Source: Pantoea sp. 18069
GTDB lineage: Bacteria; Pseudomonadota; Gammaproteobacteria; Burkholderiales; Burkholderiaceae_C
Assembly (NCBI RefSeq): GCF_902706035.1
Contig: NZ_CACSJA010000003.1
Coordinates: 124,001-188,000, forward strand
Direction of reading: 5' to 3'
Length of the DNA: 64,000 nt
Shown here: piece after piece, positions 33,078 to 41,567 of the stretch
How the letters are laid out: each line of letters begins with the position of its first letter
How positions within the stretch are numbered: position 1 is the stretch's first letter
Program-made: the position numbers and the translations under genes
Notes under the pieces: model-generated
Seen by the model: only the letters and a program-made list of their open reading frames with translations
Told to the model about the DNA's origin: nothing
Databases searched by the model: none

Positions 33078-33992
33078 TCATCCTGTGGGCAGATCCAGAT
33101 CCTTGTCCAGCATGCAGTCGATGAAGGCGCGCAGTGCGGCGGGACAGTGGCGTCGGCTGGGGTGGTACAGGAACAGTCCCGGCCGGATGATGGCCCAATC
33201 GGCAAGGATTCGTACCAGCTGTCCTTGCGCGAGATGCGCATCGACGCGCTCGCGGTCGAAGGCATAGGCAATGCCCAGCCCTTGCAGCGCGGCGGCGACC
33301 CCGGTGTCCGCATCATTGGTGACCAGCGGCCCTTGCGCCTCCGCTTCGATCCGCTGTCCTTTTCTCTCGAACTCCCAGCGGTAGGCGCGTCCATCGGCCT
33401 GAAGCCGCCAGTTGATGCAGGCGTGGCGGTGCAGATCCGCGGGCGATTGCGGTGTGCCGCGGCGCGCCAGATAGTCCGGCGACGCGACGGCAACCATCCT
33501 CACGTCCGGCGTCAGGCGCACGGCAATCATGTCCTTCTCCAGCCGTGCGCCCACGCGGATGCCGGCATCGAAGCGGCCGGCAACGATATCGTTCAGGCCA
33601 TCGGTCACCACGATGTCCAGCGCCACGTCCGGATGCGCGCGATGAAACCGGCCCAGCCGTGGCGCGATGACCTGCCGGGCGGCCATGCCCAAGGTGTTGA
33701 TGCGCAGCGTGCCGCCGGTCTTCCCGGCGGTCGCACTGGCTTGGGCCACGGCCTCGGCCATGTCGCTGAACAGCGGGGCGATGCGCGCGTACAGCTGCTG
33801 CCCGGCGGCGGAGGGCGCCACGCTGCGCGTGGTGCGGTTGAGCAGCCGCGTGCCGAGCCGGGATTCGAGCAGGCGTATGGTCTGGCTCAGCGCCGAAGGC
33901 GAAAGCCCCAGATGCTCGGCTGCGCGCGCGAAGCTTGCGCGCTCGACCACCGCGACAAACGCCTTCAGTTCGGTGAATTCCGATCCGCGCAT
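33078..33992 (-). CDS. LysR-family transcriptional regulator
   Basis: A 304-residue regulator. DNA-binding part ELKAFVAVVERASFARAAEH and LSPSALSQTIRLLESRLGTRL; effector domain with RINTLGMAARQVIAPRLGRF and VDALAQGQLVRILADW-like segments. It diverges from the NTF2-like/SDR pair across 99 bases and probably regulates it. The last 26 codons are duplicated at 29351-29428. Confidence 0.92.
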   Translation of the reverse strand: MRGSEFTELKAFVAVVERASFARAAEHLGLSPSALSQTIRLLESRLGTRLLNRTTRSVAPSAAGQQLYARIAPLFSDMAEAVAQASATAGKTGGTLRINTLGMAARQVIAPRLGRFHRAHPDVALDIVVTDGLNDIVAGRFDAGIRVGARLEKDMIAVRLTPDVRMVAVASPDYLARRGTPQSPADLHRHACINWRLQADGRAYRWEFERKGQRIEAEAQGPLVTNDADTGVAAALQGLGIAYAFDRERVDAHLAQGQLVRILADWAIIRPGLFLYHPSRRHCPAALRAFIDCMLDKDLDLPTG

Positions 33993-34091
33993 TCTGTATC
34001 TTTCTCTACATAGTCCATGAAGATTCTAGAGGATTCTCTAATTTCTTCGGCGCGCGCATCCTGAGGACTCCATCACCAAGGAGTCTTCGCC

Positions 34092-34421
34092 ATGAACACC
34101 CTGAGCCTTCCCGAGCCGATTGCCGCCTACTTCGCGGCCGAGAAACAAAACCCCGAAGCCCTGGCGCGCTGCTTCACGGCGCAAGCCAGCGTCAAGGACG
34201 AAGGCCATACCCATGCCGGTCTTGGCGCCATCAAGGCGTGGAAGGCGGCGACATCGGCCAGGTACACGTATACGACGCAGCCGCTTGCTCTGCAGAGCGA
34301 TGCGCATTCTCAGGTCGTGCACGCGCGGGTGAGCGGTAATTTCCCCGGCAGCCCGGTCGATCTCCGGTATCGCTTTCGTCTCGAACGCGGCCTGATCGCG
34401 TCGCTGGAGATCACGGCATGA
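34092..34421 (+). CDS. NTF2-like / SnoaL-like protein
   Basis: A 109-residue single-domain protein of the nuclear-transport-factor-2 fold: [45 protein letters not shown] and [21 protein letters not shown]. Family members act as isomerases, hydratases or carriers with a deep cavity. ATG preceded by AAGGAG. Its stop overlaps the SDR start by four bases, so the two proteins are made together. Substrate unknown. Confidence 0.8.
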   Translation: MNTLSLPEPIAAYFAAEKQNPEALARCFTAQASVKDEGHTHAGLGAIKAWKAATSARYTYTTQPLALQSDAHSQVVHARVSGNFPGSPVDLRYRFRLERGLIASLEITA

Positions 34422-35200
34422 GCTTCGATCTGCAACTCCAGGGACTGCGGGCGCTGGTCACGGGCGGCACCAAGGGCGTGGGCGCGGCTGTCGTTCAAGG
34501 CCTGCACGCCGCCGGCGTGCAGGTGATGGCCGCGGCGCGCTCCGTACCCGCGCAATCGACCGGGGGCGTATTGCATGTCGCCGCCGATCTGTCGACGGCA
34601 GACGGCGCAGCCGAGGTGGCGCGGTCGGTGCTTGCGCGTTGGGGCGGGGTGGACATCCTGGTCAACGTGCTTGGCGGCTCCAGCGCGCCGGGCGGCGGCT
34701 TTGCGGCCCTGGATGATGCGCGGTGGTTCGAGGAGCTGAACCAGAACCTCATGCCGGCCGTGCGTCTGGACCGCGCCCTGCTGCCCGCCATGCTGGCGCA
34801 GGGCTCGGGCGTCATCGTCCACGTCAGCTCGATCCAGCGCCTGCTGCCGCTGCCGGAATCGACCACCGCCTATGCGGCGGCCAAGGCCGCCTTGTCCACC
34901 TACAGCAAGGCGTTGTCGAAGGAGGTGACGCCTAAGGGCGTGCGCGTGCTGCGTGTCTCGCCCGGGTGGGTGGAGACCGAGGCCGCCGTCGCGATGGCCG
35001 AGCGCCTGGCCAGCGCGGCCGGCACGGACTACGCGGGGGGCAAGCAGATCATCATGCAGTCGCTGGGCGGCATTCCGCTGGGCCGGCCGGCCAGTCCGCA
35101 GGAAGTCGCCGACCTGATCACCTTTCTGGTCTCGCCGCGCGCGGGTTCGATTTCGGGCTCGGAGCATCTGATCGACGGGGGCACCGTTCCGACGGTCTAG
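34418..35200 (+). CDS. SDR-family oxidoreductase
   Basis: A 260-residue short-chain dehydrogenase/reductase. Cofactor motif [24 protein letters not shown] after the fourth strand, catalytic Ser in HVSSIQRL and [13 protein letters not shown] with the Tyr-x3-Lys pair. The end [20 protein letters not shown] is the usual SDR tail. The Gly-rich loop ends without a basic residue after strand 2 that would settle NAD versus NADP. Coupled to the NTF2-like gene; likely controlled by the divergent LysR regulator. Confidence 0.9.
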   Translation: MSFDLQLQGLRALVTGGTKGVGAAVVQGLHAAGVQVMAAARSVPAQSTGGVLHVAADLSTADGAAEVARSVLARWGGVDILVNVLGGSSAPGGGFAALDDARWFEELNQNLMPAVRLDRALLPAMLAQGSGVIVHVSSIQRLLPLPESTTAYAAAKAALSTYSKALSKEVTPKGVRVLRVSPGWVETEAAVAMAERLASAAGTDYAGGKQIIMQSLGGIPLGRPASPQEVADLITFLVSPRAGSISGSEHLIDGGTVPTV

Positions 35201-35218
35201 AACCCGCGCAGCGGTGCG

Positions 35219-36022
35219 TCAAAGCGTGAAGTCGTAATCCACCGTGATCGGCGCATGGTCCGAGAATTTCACATCCTTGTAGATATGCTCGGCGCGCGCC
35301 AGCGTGGCCATGGCCGGCGTCGCGAGGTGGTAGTCCAGGCGCCATCCGACATTGTTCGCATAGGCCTGGCCGCGGTTGCTCCACCAGGTGTAGCAGGCGT
35401 CGGTGGTGTCGGGGCATAGGTGACGGTAAACGTCAATCAGGCCGCCGGTGGGCTCGCTTGTGTGCAACAAAGTTGTCATCCAGCTGCGTTCCTCGGGCGT
35501 GAAGCCGCTGTTTTTCTGGTTGCTGCGCCAGTTTTTCAGGTCGTTGTTCTGGTGGGCGATGTTGATGTCGCCGCACAGCACGAATTCGCGCTCGCCTTTC
35601 ATGCGCATCAGGTGGGTGTGCATTTCGGCGAGAAAGCGGAACTTCGCGCCCTGGCGCAGTTCGCCCGACGAGCCGCTGGGAAAGTACGAGCTGATGATGG
35701 ACAGCTTGCGCGTGGGCGTGTCGAAGCGCGCCTCGACATAGCGGCCTTCGGCGTCGAACTCGGGCGAGCCGAAACCGATGACCACGTCGCTGGGTTCGTG
35801 CCGGCTGTAGATGCCCACACCCGAATACCCCTTTTTCTCGGCAAAATGGAAATGCCCGCGCAACCCGGCGAGTACTTCGAAGCGCCCGGCTATATCGGCG
35901 GCCTGGGCCTTGACTTCCTGCACGCAAATACAATCCGGCGCAGTGGCCGCGATCCAGGACTCGACGCCTTTGGACGTGGCGGAGCGGATGCCGTTGAGGT
36001 TGAGGCTGGTTAATTTGAACAA
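35219..36022 (-). CDS. xth: Exodeoxyribonuclease III
   Basis: A 267-residue AP endonuclease/3'-5' exonuclease of base-excision repair. Signatures: KLTSLNLNGIRSA (metal-binding Asn), CVQEVKAQ (metal-binding Glu), YSGVGIYSR, FVLCGDINIAHQNNDLKN (catalytic Asp and Asn) and KFSDHAPITVDY (Asp-His pair). No ATG fits the N-terminus. I infer a TTG start at 36022, giving MFKLTSLNLNG. An in-frame TTG at 36034 would add four residues. The 5' end abuts pyrE head to head. Confidence 0.93.
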   Translation of the reverse strand: MFKLTSLNLNGIRSATSKGVESWIAATAPDCICVQEVKAQAADIAGRFEVLAGLRGHFHFAEKKGYSGVGIYSRHEPSDVVIGFGSPEFDAEGRYVEARFDTPTRKLSIISSYFPSGSSGELRQGAKFRFLAEMHTHLMRMKGEREFVLCGDINIAHQNNDLKNWRSNQKNSGFTPEERSWMTTLLHTSEPTGGLIDVYRHLCPDTTDACYTWWSNRGQAYANNVGWRLDYHLATPAMATLARAEHIYKDVKFSDHAPITVDYDFTL

Positions 36023-36033
36023 GGATGGATCCA

Positions 36034-36744
36034 ATGGTGATAGGTGACGCGCGTCAGGACGACAAGAATCTTTTGGCGCAGGAATTTGTGCGGTTTGCCG
36101 TGGACGCAGGCGTGCTGCGCTTTGGCGAATTCAAGACCAAGGCCGGGCGCATGAGCCCGTATTTCTTCAATGCGGGCCTGTTCGATGACGGCGCCAAGAT
36201 GGGCCGGCTTGCAGAATTCTATGCAAAAGCGATTTTGGCCAGCGGTGTCGAGTTCGACATGGTCTTTGGCCCGGCCTACAAAGGCATTCCGCTGGCGGCG
36301 ACCGTGGCCGTGGAACTCGCGCGCCAGGGCCGCAACGTGCCGTTCGCCTACAACCGCAAGGAAGCCAAGGACCATGGCGAAGGCGGCAGCCTGGTCGGCG
36401 CCCCGCTCAAGGGCCGGGTGCTGATCATCGACGACGTGATGTCGGCGGGCACGGCGGCGCGCGAGTCGATCGCCTTGATCCAGGCCGCGGGTGCGATTCC
36501 CCATGGTGTGGCGATTGCACTGGACCGCCAGGAAATGGCTACCGAGAACGGCCGGGACGTGGCGCACAGCGCGGTGCAGTATGTGCGCCACCAGCTGGGC
36601 ATGCAGGTCTGCACGATTGCCAACCTGGCCGACTTATTGCTCTATCTGGACCATGGCAGTGGTGATGCAGGACAATCGATGCAGGAACACCATGCGCGCG
36701 TGCTGGCCTACCGCCAGCGTTACGGGGTCAACGACAAGGGGTAA
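36034..36744 (+). CDS. pyrE: Orotate phosphoribosyltransferase
   Basis: A 236-residue enzyme of pyrimidine synthesis (orotate + PRPP to OMP). Features: KTKAGRMSPYFFNAGLF (orotate site), FGPAYKGIPLAATVA, YNRKEAKDHGEGG (flexible catalytic loop) and the PRPP motif VLIIDDVMSAGTAARE. An in-frame ATG at 36025 would add three residues; the ATG at 36034 is better placed behind AAGGA. It is followed nine bases later by the DUF4124 gene. Confidence 0.96.
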   Translation: MVIGDARQDDKNLLAQEFVRFAVDAGVLRFGEFKTKAGRMSPYFFNAGLFDDGAKMGRLAEFYAKAILASGVEFDMVFGPAYKGIPLAATVAVELARQGRNVPFAYNRKEAKDHGEGGSLVGAPLKGRVLIIDDVMSAGTAARESIALIQAAGAIPHGVAIALDRQEMATENGRDVAHSAVQYVRHQLGMQVCTIANLADLLLYLDHGSGDAGQSMQEHHARVLAYRQRYGVNDKG

Positions 36745-36752
36745 TCCGGTTC

Positions 36753-37409
36753 ATGCATTCGGTGTCCATCATCGCGGGGGTCTGGGGGGCGACGGCCGTG
36801 GCCGCGGCGTTCGCCTTGGTGGCCGCTCCGGCGATGGCGCTCAATGTGCCCGAGACCGGCATCTACAGCTGCACCGATGCCCAGGGCCGGCGGCTCACCG
36901 CCGACCGCCCGATTGCCGCCTGCGTGGACCGTGAGCAGCGCGTGTTCGGCCCTTCGGGTGTGGAGCGCGCACGCGTCGGACCGACGCTGACCGAGGCCGA
37001 GCGCGAAGCGCTGGCCGTGCAGCGCCGCCAGCAGCTGCAGGCCGAGCAACGCGCCAAGGACGAAATCCGGCGCCAGCGCGCGCTGGCCTACCGTTATCCC
37101 GACAAGGCGGCGCACGATGCCGAACGCATGGCGGCGATCGCCCAGATCGACGATGTGGCGGCGCTTGCGCACCGGCGCGTCGACGTGCTGCGCACGGAGC
37201 GCCGCAAGCTCGATGCCGAAATGGAGTTCTACGCCAGGGACCCGGCGCGCGCCCCGGCGGCGCTGCGCCGCCAGATGGTACAAAGCGACGAGGCGCTGGC
37301 CGAGCAGGCGCGCTATCTCGCGGCCCAGGAGCAGGAAAAGCGCCGCGTGCACCAGCGTTTCGACGCCGAACTTGCCCAACTGCGCCAGCTGTGGGCCGTG
37401 GACCGTTGA
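36753..37409 (+). CDS. DUF4124-type exported protein with coiled coil
   Basis: A 218-residue protein with signal peptide ending in APAMALN, then a DUF4124-like start (GIYSCTDAQGRRLTADRPIAACVDREQRVF) with two Cys. The rest (residues 75-215) is a long charged helix rich in Arg, Glu, Ala and Gln, probably a coiled coil in the periplasm. No function is known. It may share the pyrE transcript. Confidence 0.75.
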   Translation: MHSVSIIAGVWGATAVAAAFALVAAPAMALNVPETGIYSCTDAQGRRLTADRPIAACVDREQRVFGPSGVERARVGPTLTEAEREALAVQRRQQLQAEQRAKDEIRRQRALAYRYPDKAAHDAERMAAIAQIDDVAALAHRRVDVLRTERRKLDAEMEFYARDPARAPAALRRQMVQSDEALAEQARYLAAQEQEKRRVHQRFDAELAQLRQLWAVDR

Positions 37410-37431
37410 GTTATCCATAGCACTTGCCAAT

Positions 37432-37467
37432 CCCCTGCCGCGCAGCCGCACAGGGGGTGTTTTATTT
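37432..37467 (+). terminator. Possible intrinsic terminator after the DUF4124 gene
   Basis: CCCCTG and CAGGGG arms separated by 13 bases, followed by GTGTTTTATTTC. The loop is large for a strong terminator, so this is only a candidate; the T-rich end overlaps the stop of the opposite membrane gene. Confidence 0.4.
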
Positions 37468-37824
37468 CTTGCGCTGCTGCTCGGTCCTGAGCAGGCGCAG
37501 CACCAGCTGCAGCATGAAGGCCCCGCCCCAGGCAATCGCGCCGATGAACAGCGCGAGCGACACCAGCGTGTCGGTGCTCATCAGCTGGGCGAGCGCCGCG
37601 TCGGTCAGGAAGCGCCCATAACCCGTATAGGCGGCGTAGCCCCACCAGGCCAGGGCGCCCGCGGCATAGCTCCAGGCGAGCCGCCGCGCCGTGCGCCCCT
37701 GGGACGAGTCCGCGGCCACCGTCACCGCCGTGCGCTGCACGCGCCAGACGGCGGCGAGCGTGATGAACAGCGCGGCCAGCACCGAGGCATAGAGCCGGGC
37801 AAAAGGGTATTGAGACCAATCCAT
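37462..37824 (-). CDS. Small membrane protein of unknown function
   Basis: A 120-residue protein with three hydrophobic helices: FARLYASVLAALFITLAAVW, LAWSYAAGALAWWGYAAYTG, and VSLALFIGAIAWGGAFMLQL. The tail RLLRTEQQRKK is basic and cytoplasmic. ATG at 37824. No family recognised. It is 47 bases downstream of the RelA/SpoT-domain gene on the other side of its stop, in the opposite order, so co-regulation is not implied. Confidence 0.6.
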   Translation of the reverse strand: MDWSQYPFARLYASVLAALFITLAAVWRVQRTAVTVAADSSQGRTARRLAWSYAAGALAWWGYAAYTGYGRFLTDAALAQLMSTDTLVSLALFIGAIAWGGAFMLQLVLRLLRTEQQRKK

Positions 37825-37871
37825 GGGGCAAGAGCATAAACGCTGGCGTAGCCCCCACAAGGTGCTGTGTG

Positions 37872-39020
37872 TCAGGGCGTGCCTTGTGCTTCCTGCTGTG
37901 CGGTCAACCAGCGCTCGAACGCCTGGCGCATATCGGCGCCCAGCAGGTGCTGGAAGCTGCGCTTGTCGCTGAGGTACATGCAGTGGCGTATCACTTCATA
38001 CGGGCTCATGGCGTCGCTCGGGTGCAGCAGCTCGAACTGCTTCTTGTAGTCCTTGACGGTGCTGATGTGCGTGCGCATGCTCTGGTTGAAGCCGGTGCGC
38101 GTGAGTCCTGGGCGGAAGCTGTTGATTTCCTGCGTGAAGCTGTCGACCTTGTGCGGCGTGAACTCGAAGCCGTTGAAGAAGTGGTTGGCGATGCGCAGAA
38201 AGCCGAAGGCATCGAGCTGCTGGCCGCGCGTTGCCGAAGGTGGGCTCGTGGGCGCGGGGCCGCCGCCGTCTTCGTCGTCCGGTGAGGTGCTCGAATGCGC
38301 TGGCGGGGCGCTGGGCTGCTCCTCGGCTTCGAGTTCCTCGTAGGCGTTCGGGCTTTCGGCCTCGGCCAGCTCCTGGGCCGTGGCGTCGCGGATTTCGCGG
38401 AATTCACGGTCGGCAAGCTCGAACAGCGCGGCCAGGGTGTTGATGCGGCGCTTGAGGCTGCCGGGAATCGATTTCTTGTACTTGATCTGGTGATCGAGCA
38501 CGCTCCACGAGTCCTGGATGATGGTGCGGATCTGCACTTCGATGCGCGAGTCGGCATAGGACGCGTACTCGGGCAGGCTGCGGCGTGTCGCGCCCAGGCG
38601 CAGGTCCAGGTGCAGGCCCTTGTAGCCGAACTCGCCTTCGGTGCTTTCGAGCGAGGCCGACTTGTCGGTGGTGTCTATGACTTCGAAATGCTCGGACAGC
38701 ACTTTCTTGACGCGGTGCACTTCGTCTTCGTAGAGGCAGACGATGCGCAGGCCGATCAGGTCGGTCACATGCTCCTGGATCGAATAGGGCTGCTGCGCGC
38801 TTTCGAGCGCCAGCAGGTATTTGCTCTGGAACTTGTGGATGCACTCCTCCCTGTCCTTGACGCGCGCTTCGATCTTCGACAGCTGCAGTCCGGGAACCTG
38901 CTTGAGCAACGAGCGTGCCAGCGCCGCGAAAGTCTCCTTTGCCTCGTCCAGCGTATCGAGGTGCTGGTCGTAGAACTGGCGAAAGAGCTTTTTCTCAAGC
39001 TTGAAATCCAAAGAGGGCAT
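37872..39020 (-). CDS. Stand-alone RelA/SpoT-domain protein with unusual C-terminal region
   Basis: A 382-residue protein. Residues 1-215 form an alarmone-synthetase-like domain: RVKDREECIHKFQSKY (nucleotide loop), DLIGLRIVCLYEDEVHRVKK, GYKGLHLDLRL and SRIEVQIRTIIQDSWSVLDH. No HD hydrolase or TGS/ACT domain is present. A Glu/Pro/Ser/Asp-rich linker (about 215-265) leads to a C-terminal domain of about 110 residues (FGFLRIANHFFNGFEFTPHK ... LLGADMRQAFERWL) that I do not recognise. It may make (p)ppGpp or a related nucleotide, or pyrophosphorylate another target as toxic relatives do. Confidence 0.8.
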   Translation of the reverse strand: MPSLDFKLEKKLFRQFYDQHLDTLDEAKETFAALARSLLKQVPGLQLSKIEARVKDREECIHKFQSKYLLALESAQQPYSIQEHVTDLIGLRIVCLYEDEVHRVKKVLSEHFEVIDTTDKSASLESTEGEFGYKGLHLDLRLGATRRSLPEYASYADSRIEVQIRTIIQDSWSVLDHQIKYKKSIPGSLKRRINTLAALFELADREFREIRDATAQELAEAESPNAYEELEAEEQPSAPPAHSSTSPDDEDGGGPAPTSPPSATRGQQLDAFGFLRIANHFFNGFEFTPHKVDSFTQEINSFRPGLTRTGFNQSMRTHISTVKDYKKQFELLHPSDAMSPYEVIRHCMYLSDKRSFQHLLGADMRQAFERWLTAQQEAQGTP

Positions 39021-39116
39021 AGAAAAGGGGGATCCTGGGAAAAAAGGAGGCGGGTCGCGGCGCTGGGCGGCGACCCGTCGGGGCGCAAGCCGGGGGGGCG
39101 TGCGCGGCGTACGGTA

Positions 39117-39350
39117 TCAAACCGTGCGCCAGACTGTGGCGCAGCGGCTGCCTTGCGCCGGCAGGGCGTGGATGCCCAGCACCGAGGCGTGGCGCTGGAG
39201 CTGTTCCTCGATCAGCGCAACCTCTTCGTCGGAGGCCACGCCCTGGCCGTATTCGCGGGCGATGCCGGCGGCGGTGAACGAGGATGCATCGAACTTCTGC
39301 ACGATGTGGCGGAGCTTGTCGAGATCGAGCTGGGCAATGGTGGTACTCAT
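39117..39350 (-). CDS. Conserved-looking small protein of unknown function, 77 aa
   Basis: MSTTIAQLDLDKLRHIVQKF, then AAGIAREYGQGVASDEEVAL and EEQLQRHASVLGIHALPAQG. Soluble, largely helical, no Cys cluster beyond one Cys near the end. ATG at 39350. Codon use matches its neighbours, so it is probably a real gene. It lies 96 bases downstream of the RelA/SpoT-domain gene's start, on the same strand upstream of it, so it may be the first gene of that transcript. Confidence 0.5.
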   Translation of the reverse strand: MSTTIAQLDLDKLRHIVQKFDASSFTAAGIAREYGQGVASDEEVALIEEQLQRHASVLGIHALPAQGSRCATVWRTV

Positions 39351-39658
39351 GGCTGTGTCCCTTTCTGTCATCGCAATCAAACCCGTTGCGGCCTGGCGCA
39401 TGCCGGCCGCTTCACCAGCATAGTGTAGGCCACTGCGGGCAGTGCCGGGAGGCCTGGCCTGGCAGACGCGGTAGGCGACGGCGCCTGACACCTGGGCAAG
39501 CAGGCGATGGCCCGGAAGGCCGCAACCTCATTGGGCTTGTCGGCGCGCAGGAATCGGCGGGGGTTTTGCGGATGGGCCGTGGCGCCAGGTGAACAGGCGC
39601 CGGCCCCATCCACCCATGGGACAGCGCGCGCCGCACCGCTGTGAGGCGGGCGGTGCCG
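39351..39658. other. Intergenic stretch without recognisable feature
   Basis: About 308 bases. Open frames overlap here but none has a start with a ribosome-binding site and supporting codon bias. No repeat or terminator was recognised. Confidence 0.4.
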
Positions 39659-39943
39659 TTACTCGGTCCTGGCCAGTTCGTCCATGAGCGCTTCACGGAC
39701 CAGCGATGCAATGCGGCATGCCAGTTCACCGCTGACCTGCCACTCGGCATGGTTGACGGAAACCACAAAGCCATGCGCCATATCAGGTACATGGCGGCTC
39801 AGGGCGTAACAGATCGCCTGCTCACGCAATCCGGCCAGACGGGCTTGAGGCACGGAGGCCGGACCTTCCAGGACCTCTGCGTCCGGGCCGGGCGTCCGCA
39901 TGCCTTGCTGGGGGCGATGAAGGGGGGCGAAGAATGCGGACAT
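39659..39943 (-). CDS. Small protein of unknown function, 94 aa
   Basis: Starts MSAFFAPLHRPQQGMRTPGP at 39943 behind AGGAGCATC, a good ribosome-binding site. The C-terminal half, DMAHGFVVSVNHAEWQVSGE and LACRIASLVREALMDELART, looks folded. No family recognised. The gene stands alone on the minus strand downstream of the repeat-bearing region at 40071. Confidence 0.5.
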   Translation of the reverse strand: MSAFFAPLHRPQQGMRTPGPDAEVLEGPASVPQARLAGLREQAICYALSRHVPDMAHGFVVSVNHAEWQVSGELACRIASLVREALMDELARTE

Positions 39944-40070
39944 ACGGATGCTCCTGATAGCTGAACGTAAAACGGGTGCGTGAAGTACCGGGTCCGTTTT
40001 CTCGATTCGCATATGTCGCCGCAACATCCATGCCACCCGATTGCGGCGCGTTCCCGCGCCTGGGGGTTTG

Positions 40071-40110
40071 GCTAAGTCATTGATTTCAATGAAGTATTCC
40101 GTTTCTTGCG
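40071..40110 (+). repeat. Repeat family C, short copy 3
   Basis: GCTAAGTCATTGATTT followed by CCGTTTCTTGCG, matching the core of the copies at 9906 and 10099. It stands alone, 30 kb from the other two, in the spacer upstream of the small unknown gene. Confidence 0.55.
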
Positions 40111-40129
40111 AAGTGTGGCCCGCCACAAC

Positions 40130-40151
40130 GTTACGTCTCCTGTCACGTAAC
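40130..40151. promoter_or_regulatory. Inverted repeat of unknown role
   Basis: GTTACGT-CTCCTGTC-ACGTAAC: perfect 7-bp arms with an 8-base spacer, followed by a further GGTAACGT half-site at 40157. It could be an operator for the small gene at 39943; no regulator is adjacent. Confidence 0.35.
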
Positions 40152-40221
40152 CTGGGGGTAACGTCGGCGCTGACCTGGTCACATGAACCCTGGTCCAAGG
40201 CGTGTTCACGCCAGAGGATCC

Positions 40222-41331
40222 CTAGCGCAGCGCCAGCAGTGCGCGGATCACGTCGGTGCGCGTGATCAGGCCCGCGAGCTGCGTGCCGCGCAGCACGGGA
40301 ATGAACTGCACCCGGTGCTGGGCCAGCGTGCCCAGCAGCTCGCCCAGCGGCGTGGCTTCCTGGACGCGGATTTCGGGCGCGCGCATCAGCCGGTCCACCG
40401 TGGCCGCCGGTGGGCGCACACGCAATAGCTGGCGCCAGCGGCTGCGGCGGTGCCCCTCCCAGAGCCAGTCGAACAGGTCCGAGCGCAGCAGCAGGCCCAG
40501 CAGCTCGCCTTGCGGCCCGACCACGGGCAGGCTTTTGACCAGATGGCGATGGAACAGATCGGCGACGGTTTCCAGCGAATCCGTGGGGGCGACGGTCAGC
40601 AGCTTGGCCGACATCACTTCGCCGCAGGTCACGGCCGCAAAGCGGCGCTGGATGGCTTGCTCTTCCGCCGCGGCCAGCAGCGCGCCCAGGTCGTCGGGGC
40701 TGAGGTTGTAGGACTGGTCGAAGCGCGTGAGCAGCGCCGTGAGATCGTCGTTGCTCAGCGCCAGGCGCCCCGCGGCCGGCGTGCGCGCCTGGGCGGGCGG
40801 CGTGTGGCGCAGCGGATAGGTGCGCCGCGTCGCGCGGTGGTAGGCCAGGCCCGCGAGCACCAGCGCCAGGGTCAGCAGAAAGACCGTCGCCACCAGATGC
40901 CAGCCCAGCGGCACCAGCGTAGGCGCGCGCAGCACGACCAGCAAGGCCATCGCGCCGCCCGGCGGGTGCAGCGCGCGGCACAGCAGCATCACGGCGATCG
41001 CGCCGCCGACGGCGAAGGCTTCGGGCCAGGGACTGGGCAGGGCGGGCAGGGCGCCCAGCAGCAGCAGCGCCCACAGCGCCGACAGCGTATTGCCCATGAT
41101 CGCCGGCCAGGGCTGGGCCAGCGGGCTGTTGGGCACGGCAAACACCAGCACGGCGCTTGCGCCCAGCGGGGCGAACAGGAACAGCAGGCCGCCGGCCGCA
41201 CCGATCCAGACCAGCAGCCCGGACAGCGCCAGGCCCAGGGCCGCGCCCAGCGAGCTGTGCAGCAGTTCGCTGCCCGAAGGGCGCTGGGCCAGGGGCCCCC
41301 AGCTGCCCAGGATGCGCGTGAGAGATTGCAT
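40222..41331 (-). CDS. HPP-family membrane protein with C-terminal CBS domains
   Basis: A 369-residue protein. Residues 20-165 hold the HPP four-to-five-helix unit with the family motif ALHPPGGAMALLVVLRAP. Residues 230-369 are a pair of CBS domains (VMSAKLLTVAPTDSLETVAD, LPVVGPQGELLGLLLRSD, PVLRGTQLAGLITRTDVIRA), which bind adenine nucleotides and gate the partner domain. HPP proteins include nitrite-transport-related members; the substrate here is unknown. It stands alone. Confidence 0.88.
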   Translation of the reverse strand: MQSLTRILGSWGPLAQRPSGSELLHSSLGAALGLALSGLLVWIGAAGGLLFLFAPLGASAVLVFAVPNSPLAQPWPAIMGNTLSALWALLLLGALPALPSPWPEAFAVGGAIAVMLLCRALHPPGGAMALLVVLRAPTLVPLGWHLVATVFLLTLALVLAGLAYHRATRRTYPLRHTPPAQARTPAAGRLALSNDDLTALLTRFDQSYNLSPDDLGALLAAAEEQAIQRRFAAVTCGEVMSAKLLTVAPTDSLETVADLFHRHLVKSLPVVGPQGELLGLLLRSDLFDWLWEGHRRSRWRQLLRVRPPAATVDRLMRAPEIRVQEATPLGELLGTLAQHRVQFIPVLRGTQLAGLITRTDVIRALLALR

Positions 41332-41500
41332 GAGATGTCAGTTGTCGATGGTGCTCGCGCGACCTACAGCCCAGGAAGCTAAGGCGTCCCAACTCAGTGG
41401 CAGTCCATCGTGGGCTGCCGCGTCAGCAGTACAGACGCTGCTTTCGCTTGGTTTGCGGCTTACGAAACTGGCGTGCCCCAGCCCAGAGACATCGAGCAAG

Positions 41501-41567
41501 GGCCGCCCCGCAGCGAGGATGTCGTCCCCCCGGGGGGGAAGCGGCGCAGCCGCTCAGGGGGGGGCCA
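41501..41567 (-). repeat. Dispersed GC-rich repeat, family A copy 2
   Basis: Reverse-strand copy of 2278-2352: GGCCGCCCCGCAGCGAGGAT, GTCGTCCCCCCGGGGGGGAA, GCGGCGCAGCCGCTCAGGGG. As in copy 1, it touches the 3' end of a coding gene, here gatB (stop at 41554). Confidence 0.6.

Larger units (their letters stand above)
32847..33161. repeat. Long direct repeat, copy B
   Basis: Partner of 29126-29428. Here the LysR tail is part of an intact gene and the sigma-factor start is the fragment, the mirror of the situation in copy A. It includes a second Fur-box-like sequence at 32976-32995. Confidence 0.85.
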
